Assembly: GCA_017429265.1 (NCBI GenBank)
Contig: JAFRPG010000078.1
Coordinates: 1 to 46,233, forward strand
DNA length: 46,233 nt
Direction: 5' to 3'
Source of the DNA: Clostridia bacterium
Lineage (GTDB): Bacteria; Bacillota; Clostridia; Christensenellales; Aristaeellaceae
The number at the start of each line of letters is the position of its first letter. The stretch's first letter is position 1. The notes below the pieces were generated by a model. That model ran no database searches and was not told where the DNA came from. It saw only the letters and a program-made list of their open reading frames with translations. Position numbers and translations under genes: made by a program. Of the stretch, positions 15,627 to 26,897 are shown one piece after another.

Positions 15627-15673
15627 AGCACCCCGTCTGCCGGCCCCGGGTGCGGGGCGGGAGGCGGGGTGCT
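15627..15673 (-). terminator. Terminator of the Ig-repeat surface protein gene
   Basis: AGCACCCCG and CGGGGTGCT form the outer stem, with a GC-rich inner fold. On the minus strand it is followed by TTTTC, about 70 bases after the stop of the large surface protein gene. It may also act on the plus strand. Confidence 0.7.
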
Positions 15674-15740
15674 CTTTCATGTTCCCGGGAGATCCGGGAG
15701 TCGGCAGGAGGCGGCGTGACCGCCTCCCGCTTCAGTCATG

Positions 15741-18700
15741 TCAGTCGTGATTGGTCATGTTCGAGAGGCTGGTGCAGCCGGCAAACGCCCTGGTACGGAT
15801 CGCGGTGATCGTGTTCGGCAGGGAGATGCTGGTCAGCGTCGTGTTGTTGTAGAAGGCCTCCTGAGCAACTTCCTTCACGGTGTAGGTTACGCCGTCCCTC
15901 GTGACGGTCGTGGGGATGGTCAGGCTGGCAGCCGTGCCGTTGTAGCCCATGATCGCCACGTTCTCATCATCCAGAGGCGCGTAGACAACGTCGTCCACGA
16001 CAATGTAGTCGGGTTCGAGCGCTGCCGCGTCGGAGGTCAGAGTCGTGCCGCGGCCGTCGGTGATCACGCAGTGATACTCCAGGCCGATGTCGTCATCGGT
16101 GGCCACGAAGGTCAGGGTCGCGTCGGTCGCGTCGGCGATCGCCGTCCAGGTCTCTGCGTCGGCAGCCTTGCTCTCCCACTGATAGGTGAGCTCGTCGCCG
16201 GAGGCAGCCACGGTGAAGGTCACCGTCGCGCCGGCCAGCGCAGCGGCGTCCGCAGGCTGTTCGGTGATCTCGAAGACATACTTGGTCAGGGTCGCGGGTT
16301 CGGATTCAACAAAGTTGCCCTTGGCGTCGGTGACGATGCAGCGATACTGTCTGTTGAAGTATCCGGACAGCACCTTGAAGGCAAGCGTATCGGTCTTCGC
16401 GCCGGTCAGGCTGGTGTCAGCCCAGGCAGCGGTCGCGCTGGTCTTCACCTGCCACTGATAGGTCAGGCCGATGCCCTCAGCCGCGACGGTGAACGCGGTG
16501 TACTCGCCGGCGAGCAGGACCTGCTCGGCAGGCTGTTCGACAATGCTGAGCGCCACATAGCGATACAGCGTCGCGGGTTCGGAGATATCCTCGCCGCCTT
16601 CGTTCGTGACAATGCAGCGATACTGGCGGCCGAAGAAGGTCGACGACACCTTGACAGACAGAGTGTCCGTCTTCGCGCCGGTCAGCGTGGTGTCCTTCCA
16701 CTCGGCGGTTTCGCCGGTCTTCACCTGCCACTGGTAGGTCAGGTTCTCACCGGTCGCAGCAACCGTGAAGGTCACGGTCTCATTGATCGTGGCGTAGACA
16801 TCCTCGGGGTCAGCCGTGATTTCCGGCGGATCGATGAGCACCGGAACCGGGCTCAGCAGGGCAGCGGCAGACTCTTCGTGCGAGCCGTTGGCATCGCTGA
16901 CCACGCAGCGGTACTGACGGCCGTAGTAGGAGGCAACCACCTTGAAAGACAGGGTGTCGGTCTTGGCGCCGGTCAGCGTCGTGTTCTTCCAGGCGGCCGT
17001 CGCGCTGGTCTTCACCTGCCACTGATAGGTCAGGGTCCCGACGCCGCCGGTCGCAGCCACCGTAAAGGTCGCGGTATCGCCGACATCCGCCTCGACGTCA
17101 GCCGGCTGAGTACCGATGACAATGGGGATGTCGGGAAGCGGAGCCTCGGTCAGGATCGCAGGATTGGAGATGGCCTTCGCGCCGATCGAGTCGGTGACCA
17201 CGCAGCGATACTGACGGCCGAAGTAGGTGTTCACAACCGGGAAGCTCAGGGTGTCGGTCTTGGCGCCGTTCAGCGTCGTATTCTTCCAGCTGGCGGTGGA
17301 GCTGGTCTTCACCTGCCACTGGTAGGTCAGGCCGTCACCGTTCGCCGTCACGGTGAAGATCGCGGTGTCTCCGACCGCAGCTTCCACGTTTTCGGGATCG
17401 GTCACGATTTCCGGCGGATCATGCCGGATCAGCATCGCGCCGTTGGATTCCGCGGTCTCGCCGCGCATATCGGTCACGATGCAGCGGTAGGAGCGTCCGA
17501 AGTAAGCCGCAAGCACCTTGAAGGACAGGGAGTTCGTGTTCGCGCCTTCCATGGTCGTGTTCTTCCAGGCAGCCGTCGCACTGGTCTTCACCTGCCACTG
17601 GTAGGTCAGGCCGGTGCCGGTCGCGCGCACGTTGAAGGTCGCGGTCTTGTTGACGGAAGTCTCCACGTCCGACGGATGCACGGTGATCGTCAGGGCGCTG
17701 TACTTCAGGAGGGTCGCGCCGGCGGACTCGGTGGACTCACCGTGGCTGTCCGTCACAACGCAGCGGTACTGGCGGTTGAAATAGGCCGCCTGCACGCCGA
17801 CGCTCAGCGTGTCCGTCTTTGCGCCGGTCATGGACGTGTTCTTCCAGTCCGCCGTGGAGCTGGTCTTCACCTGCCACTGGTAGGTCAGGCCGTCACCGGC
17901 CGCCACCACGGTGAAGGTCGCGGTCTCGCCGACGGCCGCATAGGTGTCCTGAGGATCGGTGAGGATCTCGAGCGTCGTGTCATCGGCGGTCTCGACCTCG
18001 ACCGCTTCCTCGGTCCCGGCGTCGGGCTCAGCCTCGAGCTCTTCCGCGGCTTCGGGTTCATCCTCGGGCGCAACGCCCGCGAACGCGTTGTCCGCGATCG
18101 TCTCGACGCCGAGGGCGAAGGCCGTGCTCAGCTTGGTGTCGTTGCGGAAGGCATAGGCGCCGATTTCCTTCAGCTGGCTCTCCGCGCCGCGGATGACCTG
18201 CGCGAGGTTCTCGCAGTTCGCGAAAGCGCTGCCGGAGATGATCTCCACGGAATCGGGCAGGATGACCTTCTCGATCTTGTTGTTGTTGGCGAAAGCGCCG
18301 TAGCCGATCACGCGGATGCCGCCGGGGATCGTGACGGTCTTGTCTTCGCCGGTGTAGCGGACGAGGGTGTCGCCTTCGGTCTCGAAGGGATCGGCCTCGG
18401 GTTCGGTCTCGGGCTCAGCCTCGGGTTCCGGATCGGTCTCGGGCTCCGGGTCAGCCTCGGGCTCCGGGTCGGCTTCGGGTTCCGGGTCAGCAGCGGGCTC
18501 CGGGTCGGCTTCGGGCTCCGGGTCGGCTTCGGGTTCCGGATCGGCCGCGGGCTCCGGATCGGCTTCGGGTTCCGGATCGGCCGCAGGCTCCGGATCGGCT
18601 TCGGGTTCCGGGTCGGCCGCGGGCTCGGGATCATCCGCGGGGGCGGGGTCGGGATCCGCGGCGGGCGCGGGATCGGGATCGGCCGCAGGGGTCGGATCGG

Positions 18701-18839
18701 GATCCGCGGCGGGCGGGGTCACGGTTTCTTCGACGGCCGGCACTTCCTCCTCACCCTCGGCAAAGATGCCGGTGGGCATGAAGAGGGTGAAGAGCATGGT
18801 CATCGCGAGCACGATGCTCAGCAAACGGTTCTTTTTCAT
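15741..18839 (-). CDS. Large secreted protein with acidic Pro-rich stalk, BspA-type LRRs and seven Ig-like repeats
   Basis: 1032 residues. It has a signal peptide ([20 protein letters not shown], cleavage after IFA near 27). Next come an Ala/Asp/Pro/Glu stalk at about 43-150, a leucine-rich block of the BspA type ([28 protein letters not shown]) at 160-255 and an acidic linker. Seven Ig-like domains of about 92 residues follow, from 288 to about 930, each with YQW and, in six, YRC(V/I)V landmarks. A final leucine-rich unit ends the protein ([20 protein letters not shown]). No sortase motif, transmembrane anchor or S-layer domain is seen, so attachment to the surface is unexplained. AAGGAG precedes the ATG. 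It lies 43 bases after the short LRR gene, probably in one operon. An adhesin or cell-wall structural role is inferred. Confidence 0.85.
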   Translation of the reverse strand: MKKNRLLSIVLAMTMLFTLFMPTGIFAEGEEEVPAVEETVTPPAADPDPTPAADPDPAPAADPDPAPADDPEPAADPEPEADPEPAADPEPEADPEPAADPEPEADPEPEADPEPAADPEPEADPEPEADPEPETDPEPEAEPETEPEADPFETEGDTLVRYTGEDKTVTIPGGIRVIGYGAFANNNKIEKVILPDSVEIISGSAFANCENLAQVIRGAESQLKEIGAYAFRNDTKLSTAFALGVETIADNAFAGVAPEDEPEAAEELEAEPDAGTEEAVEVETADDTTLEILTDPQDTYAAVGETATFTVVAAGDGLTYQWQVKTSSTADWKNTSMTGAKTDTLSVGVQAAYFNRQYRCVVTDSHGESTESAGATLLKYSALTITVHPSDVETSVNKTATFNVRATGTGLTYQWQVKTSATAAWKNTTMEGANTNSLSFKVLAAYFGRSYRCIVTDMRGETAESNGAMLIRHDPPEIVTDPENVEAAVGDTAIFTVTANGDGLTYQWQVKTSSTASWKNTTLNGAKTDTLSFPVVNTYFGRQYRCVVTDSIGAKAISNPAILTEAPLPDIPIVIGTQPADVEADVGDTATFTVAATGGVGTLTYQWQVKTSATAAWKNTTLTGAKTDTLSFKVVASYYGRQYRCVVSDANGSHEESAAALLSPVPVLIDPPEITADPEDVYATINETVTFTVAATGENLTYQWQVKTGETAEWKDTTLTGAKTDTLSVKVSSTFFGRQYRCIVTNEGGEDISEPATLYRYVALSIVEQPAEQVLLAGEYTAFTVAAEGIGLTYQWQVKTSATAAWADTSLTGAKTDTLAFKVLSGYFNRQYRCIVTDAKGNFVESEPATLTKYVFEITEQPADAAALAGATVTFTVAASGDELTYQWESKAADAETWTAIADATDATLTFVATDDDIGLEYHCVITDGRGTTLTSDAAALEPDYIVVDDVVYAPLDDENVAIMGYNGTAASLTIPTTVTRDGVTYTVKEVAQEAFYNNTTLTSISLPNTITAIRTRAFAGCTSLSNMTNHD
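18380..18715 (-). repeat. Tandem 18-base coding repeat (DPEP stalk)
   Basis: An 18-base unit encoding six residues of the form (A/E)-(A)-D-P-E-P is repeated about 17 times with small changes, inside the large surface protein gene. An upstream part uses DPDP instead. Unit number is likely to vary between strains by slippage. Confidence 0.85.
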
Positions 18840-18882
18840 GCTTCATTCTCCTTATATTCTGTGATGCGGATGCGTCACGGAA

Positions 18883-19497
18883 CTAAGGGAAGTACCTTCC
18901 GCGGACATTCATCGCAAGGCGGCCGGTGCATGCGGCGGCCTTGATCTCCCCGGATGAGCGGCCGGGCCGGCGGGCGACGGGCGCGTCGTCCGTCTGCGCC
19001 TCCTGCGCGGTGACACCCGGGGTGCGGGTCAGGGTCAGCTGCCCGCCCTGCTGCGAGGCCGTGCCGGCCGTCATCAGCACGATGGGCGTGAAGCGGATCC
19101 CGTTCTCGCGAGCCCAGTCTCCGGCGCGGCTCCCGGCGGAGGCAAGCACCGCCGCGCGGTCGCTTCCGGCCAGGACGTCCCGGCCGATCCGGGTCAGGGA
19201 ATCGGGCATGGCGACCCGCTCCAGGGTCGGGATGTCCGCGAAGACGCGGTCGCCGAGCGACACGAGGCCCTCGGGCAGCCGCACCGTCACGAGGGCCGTG
19301 CCCTCAAAGGCGCTGTCCTCGATCAGCAGCAGAGAATCCGGGAGCTGGGCGGAAACCGTCCGCGACCCGGCGCTCTCCTCCCCCGCGGGGAGAGTCACGG
19401 CGTCGCGGAGGGTGGATGCGGAGGCGCCCGCGGCGGCGAACACCGCGATCACCAGGACCAGCACGGCCCAAAGGACCTTTCCGTACAGGGTTTTCAC
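18883..19497 (-). CDS. Secreted short leucine-rich (BspA-like) protein
   Basis: Start GTG 19497 lies eight bases behind GGGAGG; the GTG at 19506 overlaps that site. About 204 residues. A signal peptide or single anchor (VLWAVLVLVIAVFAAAGASA) is followed by two to three BspA-type leucine-rich units (LPDSLLLIEDSAFEGTALVT, LPEGLVSLGDRVFADI, MPDSLTRIGRDVLAG). The remainder is low-complexity, with a basic end (VARRPGRSSGEIKAAACTGR). The LRR type fits the larger protein encoded immediately downstream. No terminator separates it from the polysaccharide cluster 107 bases upstream, so read-through from that cluster is possible. Confidence 0.7.
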   Translation of the reverse strand: MKTLYGKVLWAVLVLVIAVFAAAGASASTLRDAVTLPAGEESAGSRTVSAQLPDSLLLIEDSAFEGTALVTVRLPEGLVSLGDRVFADIPTLERVAMPDSLTRIGRDVLAGSDRAAVLASAGSRAGDWARENGIRFTPIVLMTAGTASQQGGQLTLTRTPGVTAQEAQTDDAPVARRPGRSSGEIKAAACTGRLAMNVRGRYFP

Positions 19498-19603
19498 GGC
19501 GTTCACCTCCCTTCCGAAACAGCCGTATGATCGCTTTTGTATCAGGGATTATTCCACACGGATACCGAAAAATCCTGTCCGGTTCCGAAATTGTTAACGA
19601 AAT

Positions 19604-20191
19604 TTAATAATTGAAGCCGGTCAGATCGGTGTCCTTCAGCCGTTTCCACAGCCGGTCGCGGTCGGAGAGGCACAGGGGCAGCCCGTCAAGGGCGCCGTTC
19701 ACGACCCTGGGCCAGGCGATGCCGAGGTCCGGATCGTCCCAGGCGATGCCGCACTCGTCCTCTGGGTGATAGAAGTCGTCGCACTTGTAGCAGAAAAGCG
19801 CCTCGTCCGAAAGCACCAGGGACCCGTGGGCAAATCCCCTCGGGATGAACAGCTGCCGCCGGTTCTCCGCCGAGAGCAGCTCGCCGTGCCAGTGTCCGAA
19901 GGTGGGACTGCCCGGCCGGATGTCCGCCGCCACGTCGAAGACCACGCCCCGGCTGACCCGCACCAGCTTGGCCTGCGGGAACCGCCGCTGGAAGTGCAGG
20001 CCGCGCAGCACGCCCTTTCCGGACATGGACTCGTTGTCCTGCACGAAGGAGACACACAGCCCGGCCTCCTCCAGGTCCCGCCGGCTGTAGGTTTCCATGA
20101 ACCAGCCGCGGCTGTCGCCGTGCACGGCGGGGGTGATCAGGCAGAGGCCTTCGATGCCCCCGACGCCGCGCTCAACGGTGATCTGTGCCAT
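19604..20191 (-). CDS. rfbC: dTDP-4-dehydrorhamnose 3,5-epimerase
   Basis: 195 residues from ATG 20191; the upstream extension overlaps the preceding gene and is not coding. RmlC/RfbC cupin family: FMETYSRRDLEEAGL, then SMSGKGVLRGLHFQ with the catalytic His, LVRVSRGVVFDVAADIR, and FIPRGFAHGSLVLSDEA. It epimerises dTDP-4-keto-6-deoxyglucose at C3 and C5, giving dTDP-4-keto-L-rhamnose. It is the last gene of the 26-kb polysaccharide cluster, 35 bases after rfbB. The reductase RfbD, which would complete dTDP-L-rhamnose, is not in the window. Confidence 0.92.
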   Translation of the reverse strand: MAQITVERGVGGIEGLCLITPAVHGDSRGWFMETYSRRDLEEAGLCVSFVQDNESMSGKGVLRGLHFQRRFPQAKLVRVSRGVVFDVAADIRPGSPTFGHWHGELLSAENRRQLFIPRGFAHGSLVLSDEALFCYKCDDFYHPEDECGIAWDDPDLGIAWPRVVNGALDGLPLCLSDRDRLWKRLKDTDLTGFNY

Positions 20192-20226
20192 GGTCTTCCG
20201 CCTTTCCGGATGACGGGGCCCGCGCC

Positions 20227-21255
20227 TCACACCGTGCCGCGGTTCCCGTACATTTTCTCGTAGTAGTTCTGATATTCGCCGGAGATGATCTCCTGCCACC
20301 AGTCCCGGTGCTCCAGGTACCAGGCGATGGTCCTGCGGATGCCGTCCTCGAACTTCGTCTCCGGCAGCCAGCCCAGCTCGCGGTGGATCTTCGCCGGGTC
20401 GATGGCGTAGCGCATGTCGTGGCCCTTGCGGTCGGTGACGTGGGTGATCAGGCTCTCCGGCTTGTCCAGGGCCCTGCAGATCAGCTTCACGATGTCGATG
20501 TTGCGCATCTCGTTGTGGCCGCCGATGTTGTAGACCTCGCCGACGCGGCCCTTGCGCAGGATCAGGTCGATGGCCTTGCAGTGATCCTCCACGTAGAGCC
20601 AGTCGCGGACGTTCAGGCCCTCGCCGTAGACCGGCAGGGGCTTGTCATTCAGGCAGTTGGCGATCATCAGGGGGATCAGCTTCTCCGGGAACTGGTAGGG
20701 GCCGTAGTTGTTGGAGCAGCGGCTGACCGTCACCGGCAGGCCGAAGGTGCGGTGGTAGGCCATGACCAGCAGGTCCGCCCCGGCCTTGGAGGAGGAGTAG
20801 GGCGAGGACGTGCGGATCGGGGTCTCCTCGGTGAAGAAAAGGTCCGGGCGGTCCAGCGGGAGGTCGCCGTAGACCTCGTCGGTGCCCACCTGGTGGAAGC
20901 GGCCGATCCCGTACTTCCGGCAGGCGTCCATCAGCACGGAGGTACCGATGATGTTCGTCTGTAGGAAGACCGACGGATCCTCGATGGACCGGTCCACATG
21001 GCTCTCCGCGGCGAAGTTCACCACGATGTCGGGATGCTCCTCCTCAAAGAGGCGGTACACGCCCTCGCGGTCGCAGATGTCCAGCCTGACGAAGCGGAAG
21101 TTCGGCCTGTCCATGACGTCCCTGAGCGTGGACAGGTTGCCCGCGTAGGTCAGCTTGTCCAGGCAGACGATCCGGTCCTCCGGATGGGCGTCCAGCATGT
21201 GGAAGATGAAGTTGGAGCCGATAAAGCCCGCGCCGCCGGTGACGATGATGGTCAT
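20227..21255 (-). CDS. rfbB: dTDP-glucose 4,6-dehydratase
   Basis: 342 residues, the standard family length. It is an extended short-chain dehydrogenase: TGGAGFIGSN for NAD binding, LDKLTYAGNLSTL, AAESHVDRSI, the TDEVYGDL motif, and the YSSSKAGAD segment with the catalytic Tyr and Lys. It converts dTDP-glucose to dTDP-4-keto-6-deoxyglucose, the branch point for rhamnose and for amino-deoxy sugars. GGGAGG precedes the ATG, 18 bases after rfbA. In this cluster its product can go to RfbC or to the aminotransferase encoded at 22178-23293. Confidence 0.95.
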   Translation of the reverse strand: MTIIVTGGAGFIGSNFIFHMLDAHPEDRIVCLDKLTYAGNLSTLRDVMDRPNFRFVRLDICDREGVYRLFEEEHPDIVVNFAAESHVDRSIEDPSVFLQTNIIGTSVLMDACRKYGIGRFHQVGTDEVYGDLPLDRPDLFFTEETPIRTSSPYSSSKAGADLLVMAYHRTFGLPVTVSRCSNNYGPYQFPEKLIPLMIANCLNDKPLPVYGEGLNVRDWLYVEDHCKAIDLILRKGRVGEVYNIGGHNEMRNIDIVKLICRALDKPESLITHVTDRKGHDMRYAIDPAKIHRELGWLPETKFEDGIRRTIAWYLEHRDWWQEIISGEYQNYYEKMYGNRGTV

Positions 21256-21273
21256 GTTCTCTTCCTCCCTGTC

Positions 21274-22158
21274 TCAGTAGACGATCTGGTCCTCCGCCAC
21301 GCGCATCAGGTGCTCGCCGTAGGGGGACTTGCCGTAAAGCTTCGCGGACGCGATGAGCTCCTCCTTCGTGATCCAGCCCTCGAAGAAGGCGATCTCCTCC
21401 GGGGCCGAGATGACCACGCCCTGGCGGTTCTGCACGGTCTGGATGAAGGTCGAAGCCTCCATCAGGCTGTCCATGGTGCCGGTGTCCATCCAGGCGAACC
21501 CGCGGCCGAGGATCTGCACCTTCAGCGTGCCGTCCTGAAGGTAGAGGCGGTTGAGATCGGTGATCTCCAGCTCGCCCCGGTCGGAGGGCCTGACTTGCTT
21601 CGCCTTCGCGGCCACGCCGGCGGGATAGAAGTACAGGCCCGTGATGCAGTAGTTGCTCTTGGGCTGCTTCGGCTTCTCCTCCACCGAGATCACGTTCTTC
21701 GCCTTGTCGAACTCCACGATCCCGAAGCGCTGGGGATCCCGGACATAATAGCCGAAGATCGTCGCATTGCCCTGGGCGGCGTTCCGCACCGCCTCGCTGA
21801 GGTTCCTGCGGAAATAGCCGCCGTAGAAGATGTTGTCGCCGAGCACCATCGCGCAGGCGTCGTCCCCGATGAAGTCCTCTCCGATCAGGAAGGCCTGGGC
21901 CAGCCCGTCCGGGGAGGGCTGCACCGCATAGGACAGGCGGATGCCGAAGTGGCTGCCGTCGCCCAGCAGTTCCTCAAAGCGGGGCGTATCCGTGGGCGTG
22001 GAGATGATCAGGATGTCCTTGATCCCGGCCAGCATCAGGGTGCTCAGGGGATAGTAGATCATCGGCTTGTCGTAGATCGGGAGCAGCTGCTTGGAGGTGA
22101 CCCGGGTCAGGGGATAGAGCCTGGTCCCGGAACCTCCGGCGAGAATGATGCCTTTCAT
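21274..22158 (-). CDS. rfbA: Glucose-1-phosphate thymidylyltransferase
   Basis: 294 residues from ATG 22158; the longer frame lies in the preceding gene. The nucleotidyltransferase signature [20 protein letters not shown] is at the start. LGDNIFYG (metal Asp), [20 protein letters not shown] and [13 protein letters not shown] follow as in RmlA. It makes dTDP-glucose from glucose 1-phosphate and dTTP, the first step of the dTDP-sugar branch. It overlaps no neighbour: 19 bases separate it from the aminotransferase gene. Confidence 0.95.
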   Translation of the reverse strand: MKGIILAGGSGTRLYPLTRVTSKQLLPIYDKPMIYYPLSTLMLAGIKDILIISTPTDTPRFEELLGDGSHFGIRLSYAVQPSPDGLAQAFLIGEDFIGDDACAMVLGDNIFYGGYFRRNLSEAVRNAAQGNATIFGYYVRDPQRFGIVEFDKAKNVISVEEKPKQPKSNYCITGLYFYPAGVAAKAKQVRPSDRGELEITDLNRLYLQDGTLKVQILGRGFAWMDTGTMDSLMEASTFIQTVQNRQGVVISAPEEIAFFEGWITKEELIASAKLYGKSPYGEHLMRVAEDQIVY

Positions 22159-22177
22159 CGTGGTTCCTCCTCGTCCT

Positions 22178-23293
22178 TCATCCCTTGCGGAGTGAGAGGA
22201 TGATGCCGCAGATGCGGTCCACATCCTCCATGGCCAGATCGGCGTACATCGGGAGGGTCAGCACCCGGTCGGCCAGGAAGGCCGCGATCGGCGTCTTCTC
22301 CAGCCCGGCCGTGGGCAGGTCCCGATAGCACTCGAAGGCGTTGGTCAGCGGATAGAAATACTTGCGGGCGGTGATGCCCTCGCACCTGAGGGCCTCGAAA
22401 ACCTGATCCCGGGTGGCGCCGAAGCCGTCGAACACCGCCGGGAAGTAGGCATAGTTGGGCTCCACGTCCTTCTGCGGGCGGCAGAGACGGATGCCCGGGA
22501 CGCCCTCCAGATGTTCCCGGTAACGCGCCGCCACGCGCCCGCGCTTGGCGATCTCCGCGTCCAGGTGCCGCAGGTTGCAGATGCCCATCGCGGCCTGGAA
22601 CTCGTTCATCTTGGCGTTCCCGCCCACGTAAACCACGCTCTCCGGGCCGCGGATGCCGAAGTTCTTCATGTCGTTGAGCGTCTCCGTCAGGCTGTCCTCC
22701 GAGAAGCACACCGCCCCGCCCTCGATCGTGTTGAACACCTTGGTGGCGTGGAAGGAGAACATCGACGCGTCGCCGAAGCAGGCGGAGGAGACGCCCCTGT
22801 ACTTCACCGCGAAGGCGTGGGCCGCGTCGTAGATGACCTTCAGGCCGTGCTTCTTCGCGATGGCGCCGATCGCGTCGACGTCGCAGAGATTCCCGTAGAC
22901 ATGCACGGGCACGATGGCCACGGTCTTCTCCGTGATCAGGGCCTCGATCTTCTCCACGTCCATCGTGTAGTCCTTGTGGTTGACGTCGCAGAAGACCGGC
23001 GTCAGCCCGTTGCGCACGATGGCGTGGGTCGTGGACGCGAAGGTGAAGGGCGTGGTGATCACCTCGCCGCCCTTCGGAAAGTCCATGGCGGCGATGACGT
23101 TCTCCAGTGCCAGGTGGCCGTTGGTGTAGAGCACGACATGTGGGCAGCCGAAGTATTCCTCCAGCTGCCGCTGCAGTTCCCTGTGCTCCGCGCCCATGTT
23201 GGTCAGCCAGTGGCTGTCCCACAGCTTGCGGATCTCCTCGCAGTATTCCTCAAAGGAGGGCATGGAGGAGCGGGTGACGAGGATGTTTCCCAT
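22178..23293 (-). CDS. DegT/DnrJ-type sugar nucleotide aminotransferase (dTDP-4-keto sugar)
   Basis: 371 residues from ATG 23293 behind AGGGGG. PLP-dependent fold type I: IYDAAHAF (Asp for the pyridine ring) and [18 protein letters not shown] with PLP Lys185, the form typical of VioA/QdtB-type transaminases acting on dTDP-keto-6-deoxy sugars. It sits directly before rfbA and rfbB, so its likely substrate is dTDP-4-keto-6-deoxyglucose (or the 3-keto isomer), giving an amino-dideoxy sugar such as viosamine or fucosamine type. The amino group is a plausible target for the acyltransferase at 29637. Regiochemistry cannot be read from sequence. Confidence 0.85.
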   Translation of the reverse strand: MGNILVTRSSMPSFEEYCEEIRKLWDSHWLTNMGAEHRELQRQLEEYFGCPHVVLYTNGHLALENVIAAMDFPKGGEVITTPFTFASTTHAIVRNGLTPVFCDVNHKDYTMDVEKIEALITEKTVAIVPVHVYGNLCDVDAIGAIAKKHGLKVIYDAAHAFAVKYRGVSSACFGDASMFSFHATKVFNTIEGGAVCFSEDSLTETLNDMKNFGIRGPESVVYVGGNAKMNEFQAAMGICNLRHLDAEIAKRGRVAARYREHLEGVPGIRLCRPQKDVEPNYAYFPAVFDGFGATRDQVFEALRCEGITARKYFYPLTNAFECYRDLPTAGLEKTPIAAFLADRVLTLPMYADLAMEDVDRICGIILSLRKG

Positions 23294-23321
23294 AGGCAGT
23301 CCCCCTGTCATGCGGTCGTCG

Positions 23322-24716
23322 TCAGGACGGATCCCACTCGACCGTGATCTCGTGGATGTCCGAACGGTATTTCTCGCGCAGGAATCTCTCCGCCGTATCC
23401 CGCAGCAGGAGGCAGTCGAGGCGGTCCTCCTCGCTCCGGGCGATGCCGGCGAAGGTCTCCGCGCTCTTCTCCCACTCCGCGGGCATGAGATCCGCCGGCC
23501 TGCATTCGATCGGCGCTTCGTCGCCGATGGCACGGCGGCGGACCTCTTCGTTCACCGGGCCGGGCAGGCGTCCGTACTCGCCGCGCAGCAGCATCTTCGA
23601 CTCCTTCGGGAAGGCGCTGTAGCGCGAGCCGCTGAGGACGTTGAGCACGGCCTGGGTTCCGACGATCTGGCTGGTGGGCGTCACCAGGGGCGGATAGCCG
23701 AAATCGGCGCGCACCCGCGGCACCTCGCGGAGCACCTCCTCCAGGCGGTCCCCGGCGTTCGCCTGCTTCAGCTGGGCGATCAGGTTGGAGAGCATGCCGC
23801 CCGGCACCTGATAGCGCAGGGCGTCGGGCTGAACGCGCAGGACCTTCTCGTCCAGGGAGCCCTCGGCCTTCAGCCGGTCCGCGACGGTCCTGAAGTGCGC
23901 GGCGGCCCGGCTCAGCTTCTCCGGATCCAGCTCGGGGTCGCGGGGCGTTCCGCGCAGCACGGCGGCGATCGTCTCGGTGGCCGGCTGGGACGTGCCGCCC
24001 GCCAGGGGTGACAGGGCGCAGTCGACGATATCCACCCCCGCCAGGGCCGCCATCAGGATGGTCATCTCCCCCGTGCCGGCCGTGTCGTGGGTGTGCAGAT
24101 GCACGGGGACCGAGAGCGTCTCCTTGAGCCGCTTCACGAGCGAATACGCCGCCGTGGGCAGCAGCAGACCGGCCATGTCCTTGATGCAGACCGTATCGGC
24201 TCCCATCTGCTCCAGCTCGGAGGCCAGCTTCACAAAGTACTCCTCGCTGTGCACGGGGCTGACCGTATAGCTGATCGCCGCCTCACAGTGCGCGCCGTAC
24301 TTCTTCACGCTGCGCATGGCCTGTTCCATGTTGCGCGTGTCGTTGAGCGCGTCAAAGATCCGGACCACGTCGATGCCGTTCCCGATGGACTTGCGGCAGA
24401 ATTCGTCCACCACGTCGTCAGCGTAGTGGCGGTAGCCCAGGAGGTTCTGGCCGCGCAACAGCATCTGCAGCCGGGTGTTGGGGAGCGCGCGGCGCAGCGC
24501 CCGGAGCCTGTCCCACGGGTCCTCCCGCAGATAGCGCATGCAGGCGTCAAAGGTCGCGCCGCCCCAGCACTCCAGTGACCAGTAGCCGACGCTGTCGAGG
24601 ATCCCGCAGGCGGGCAGCATGTCCTCCGTCCGCATGCGGGTGGCCGCGTGGGACTGATGGGCGTCGCGGAGAACGGTGTCGGTGATCAACAGTTTCTGAT
24701 CCGGGAAATCCAGCAT
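23322..24716 (-). CDS. Transcarboxylase 5S-type / oxaloacetate decarboxylase alpha-type subunit
   Basis: 464 residues from ATG 24716, behind GGAGGCC; the frame start at 24734 overlaps that site. HMGL-like barrel: ITDTVLRDAHQSHAATRMRT (metal Asp), FEDs-type VVRIFDALNDTRN, CIKDMAGLLLP with the carboxylated Lys179, and VHLHTHDTAGT with metal ligands His208 and His210. A conserved carboxylase helical domain follows. It moves CO2 between biotin and pyruvate/oxaloacetate. There is no fused biotin domain; a separate carrier is encoded 14 bases upstream. With the 12S-type subunit and no membrane decarboxylase subunit in the cluster, a methylmalonyl-CoA carboxytransferase is the best reading. Confidence 0.88.
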   Translation of the reverse strand: MLDFPDQKLLITDTVLRDAHQSHAATRMRTEDMLPACGILDSVGYWSLECWGGATFDACMRYLREDPWDRLRALRRALPNTRLQMLLRGQNLLGYRHYADDVVDEFCRKSIGNGIDVVRIFDALNDTRNMEQAMRSVKKYGAHCEAAISYTVSPVHSEEYFVKLASELEQMGADTVCIKDMAGLLLPTAAYSLVKRLKETLSVPVHLHTHDTAGTGEMTILMAALAGVDIVDCALSPLAGGTSQPATETIAAVLRGTPRDPELDPEKLSRAAAHFRTVADRLKAEGSLDEKVLRVQPDALRYQVPGGMLSNLIAQLKQANAGDRLEEVLREVPRVRADFGYPPLVTPTSQIVGTQAVLNVLSGSRYSAFPKESKMLLRGEYGRLPGPVNEEVRRRAIGDEAPIECRPADLMPAEWEKSAETFAGIARSEEDRLDCLLLRDTAERFLREKYRSDIHEITVEWDPS

Positions 24717-24730
24717 CGAAAGGCCTCCGT

Positions 24731-25129
24731 TCACTCGATCTCCATCAGCGCTTCGCCTGCGGCGACGGTCTGTCCGGCCGCCACCAGGATGCGGCGCACC
24801 TTCCCGTCGCGCGCGGCGGGAACCTCGTTCTCCATCTTCATGGCCTCCAGCACCGCCACAGGCTGACCGGCCTTCACCGTGTCGCCCTCCGCCGCGAGCA
24901 GGCGGAGCACCGTGCCCGGCATGGGGCTGCAGACGCTGCCCTCACCGGCAACGGGGACCGCGGGCTTTGCCGCCGCCGGCTGCGCGGGAGACTGCACGGC
25001 TGCGGGCTTCGGGGCTTCTGTCTTCACCGGTGCCGGCTGCGCGGCGGGCCTGACCGGCTGATCACCGGACACAAGCTCGACCTCCATCTCATAGACCGTT
25101 CCGTTCATCGTGATGCGATACTTGCTCAT
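24731..25129 (-). CDS. Biotin carboxyl carrier protein (1.3S type)
   Basis: 132 residues. A short N-terminal segment (SKYRITMNGTVYEMEVEL) is followed by a Pro/Ala/Lys-rich linker at about 28-62 and the biotinyl domain with EAMKMEN, in which Lys98 is biotinylated. Length and plan match the 1.3S subunit of transcarboxylase and the carriers of biotin-dependent decarboxylases. Its ATG overlaps the preceding stop by four bases, indicating coupling. It carries CO2 between the 12S- and 5S-type subunits encoded on either side. Confidence 0.93.
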   Translation of the reverse strand: MSKYRITMNGTVYEMEVELVSGDQPVRPAAQPAPVKTEAPKPAAVQSPAQPAAAKPAVPVAGEGSVCSPMPGTVLRLLAAEGDTVKAGQPVAVLEAMKMENEVPAARDGKVRRILVAAGQTVAAGEALMEIE

Positions 25130-25323
25130 CGGCGCTCATCCTCCAGGGTATATTTCTGATAGACCGTGCCCTTCGCGGCCAGGTAGGCGCGCAGCGGGGA
25201 ATCCTCCACGCGCCGGAAACTCCTGACCCGCACGCGGTCGGGCTTCACATGGCACTCCTCGGCGATGGCCGCCACCGCCATGGCCACGATCGGGGCCAGT
25301 TCCGTGTCTTTCCGTTCGCTCAT
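25126..25323 (-). CDS. Small subunit-like protein of the carboxylase operon
   Basis: About 65 residues from ATG 25323 behind GGGAGAG. The pattern (ELAPIVAMAVAAIAEECHVK, then DRVRVRSFRRV) matches the soluble C-terminal part of OadG-like or delta/epsilon small subunits found in clostridial biotin-dependent carboxylase operons. The membrane helix of true OadG is missing. It lies between the 12S-type and biotin carrier genes, overlapping the latter by four bases. A structural role in assembling the complex is inferred. Confidence 0.65.
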   Translation of the reverse strand: MSERKDTELAPIVAMAVAAIAEECHVKPDRVRVRSFRRVEDSPLRAYLAAKGTVYQKYTLEDERR

Positions 25324-25346
25324 GTCTCTCTCCCGTTCCGATCCCG

Positions 25347-26868
<1,522 letters not shown>

Positions 26869-26897
<29 letters not shown>

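Noticed and set aside
18380..18715. CRISPR-like array
   Set aside because: The 18-base repeats are contiguous and in frame inside a coding region, with no spacers.
15738..18944. A 1068-codon open frame on the plus strand, antisense to the Ig-repeat surface protein
   Set aside because: It is a GC-rich shadow: its sequence mirrors the repeats of the real gene, has no ribosome site or domain pattern, and the minus-strand protein has a signal peptide and clear domains.
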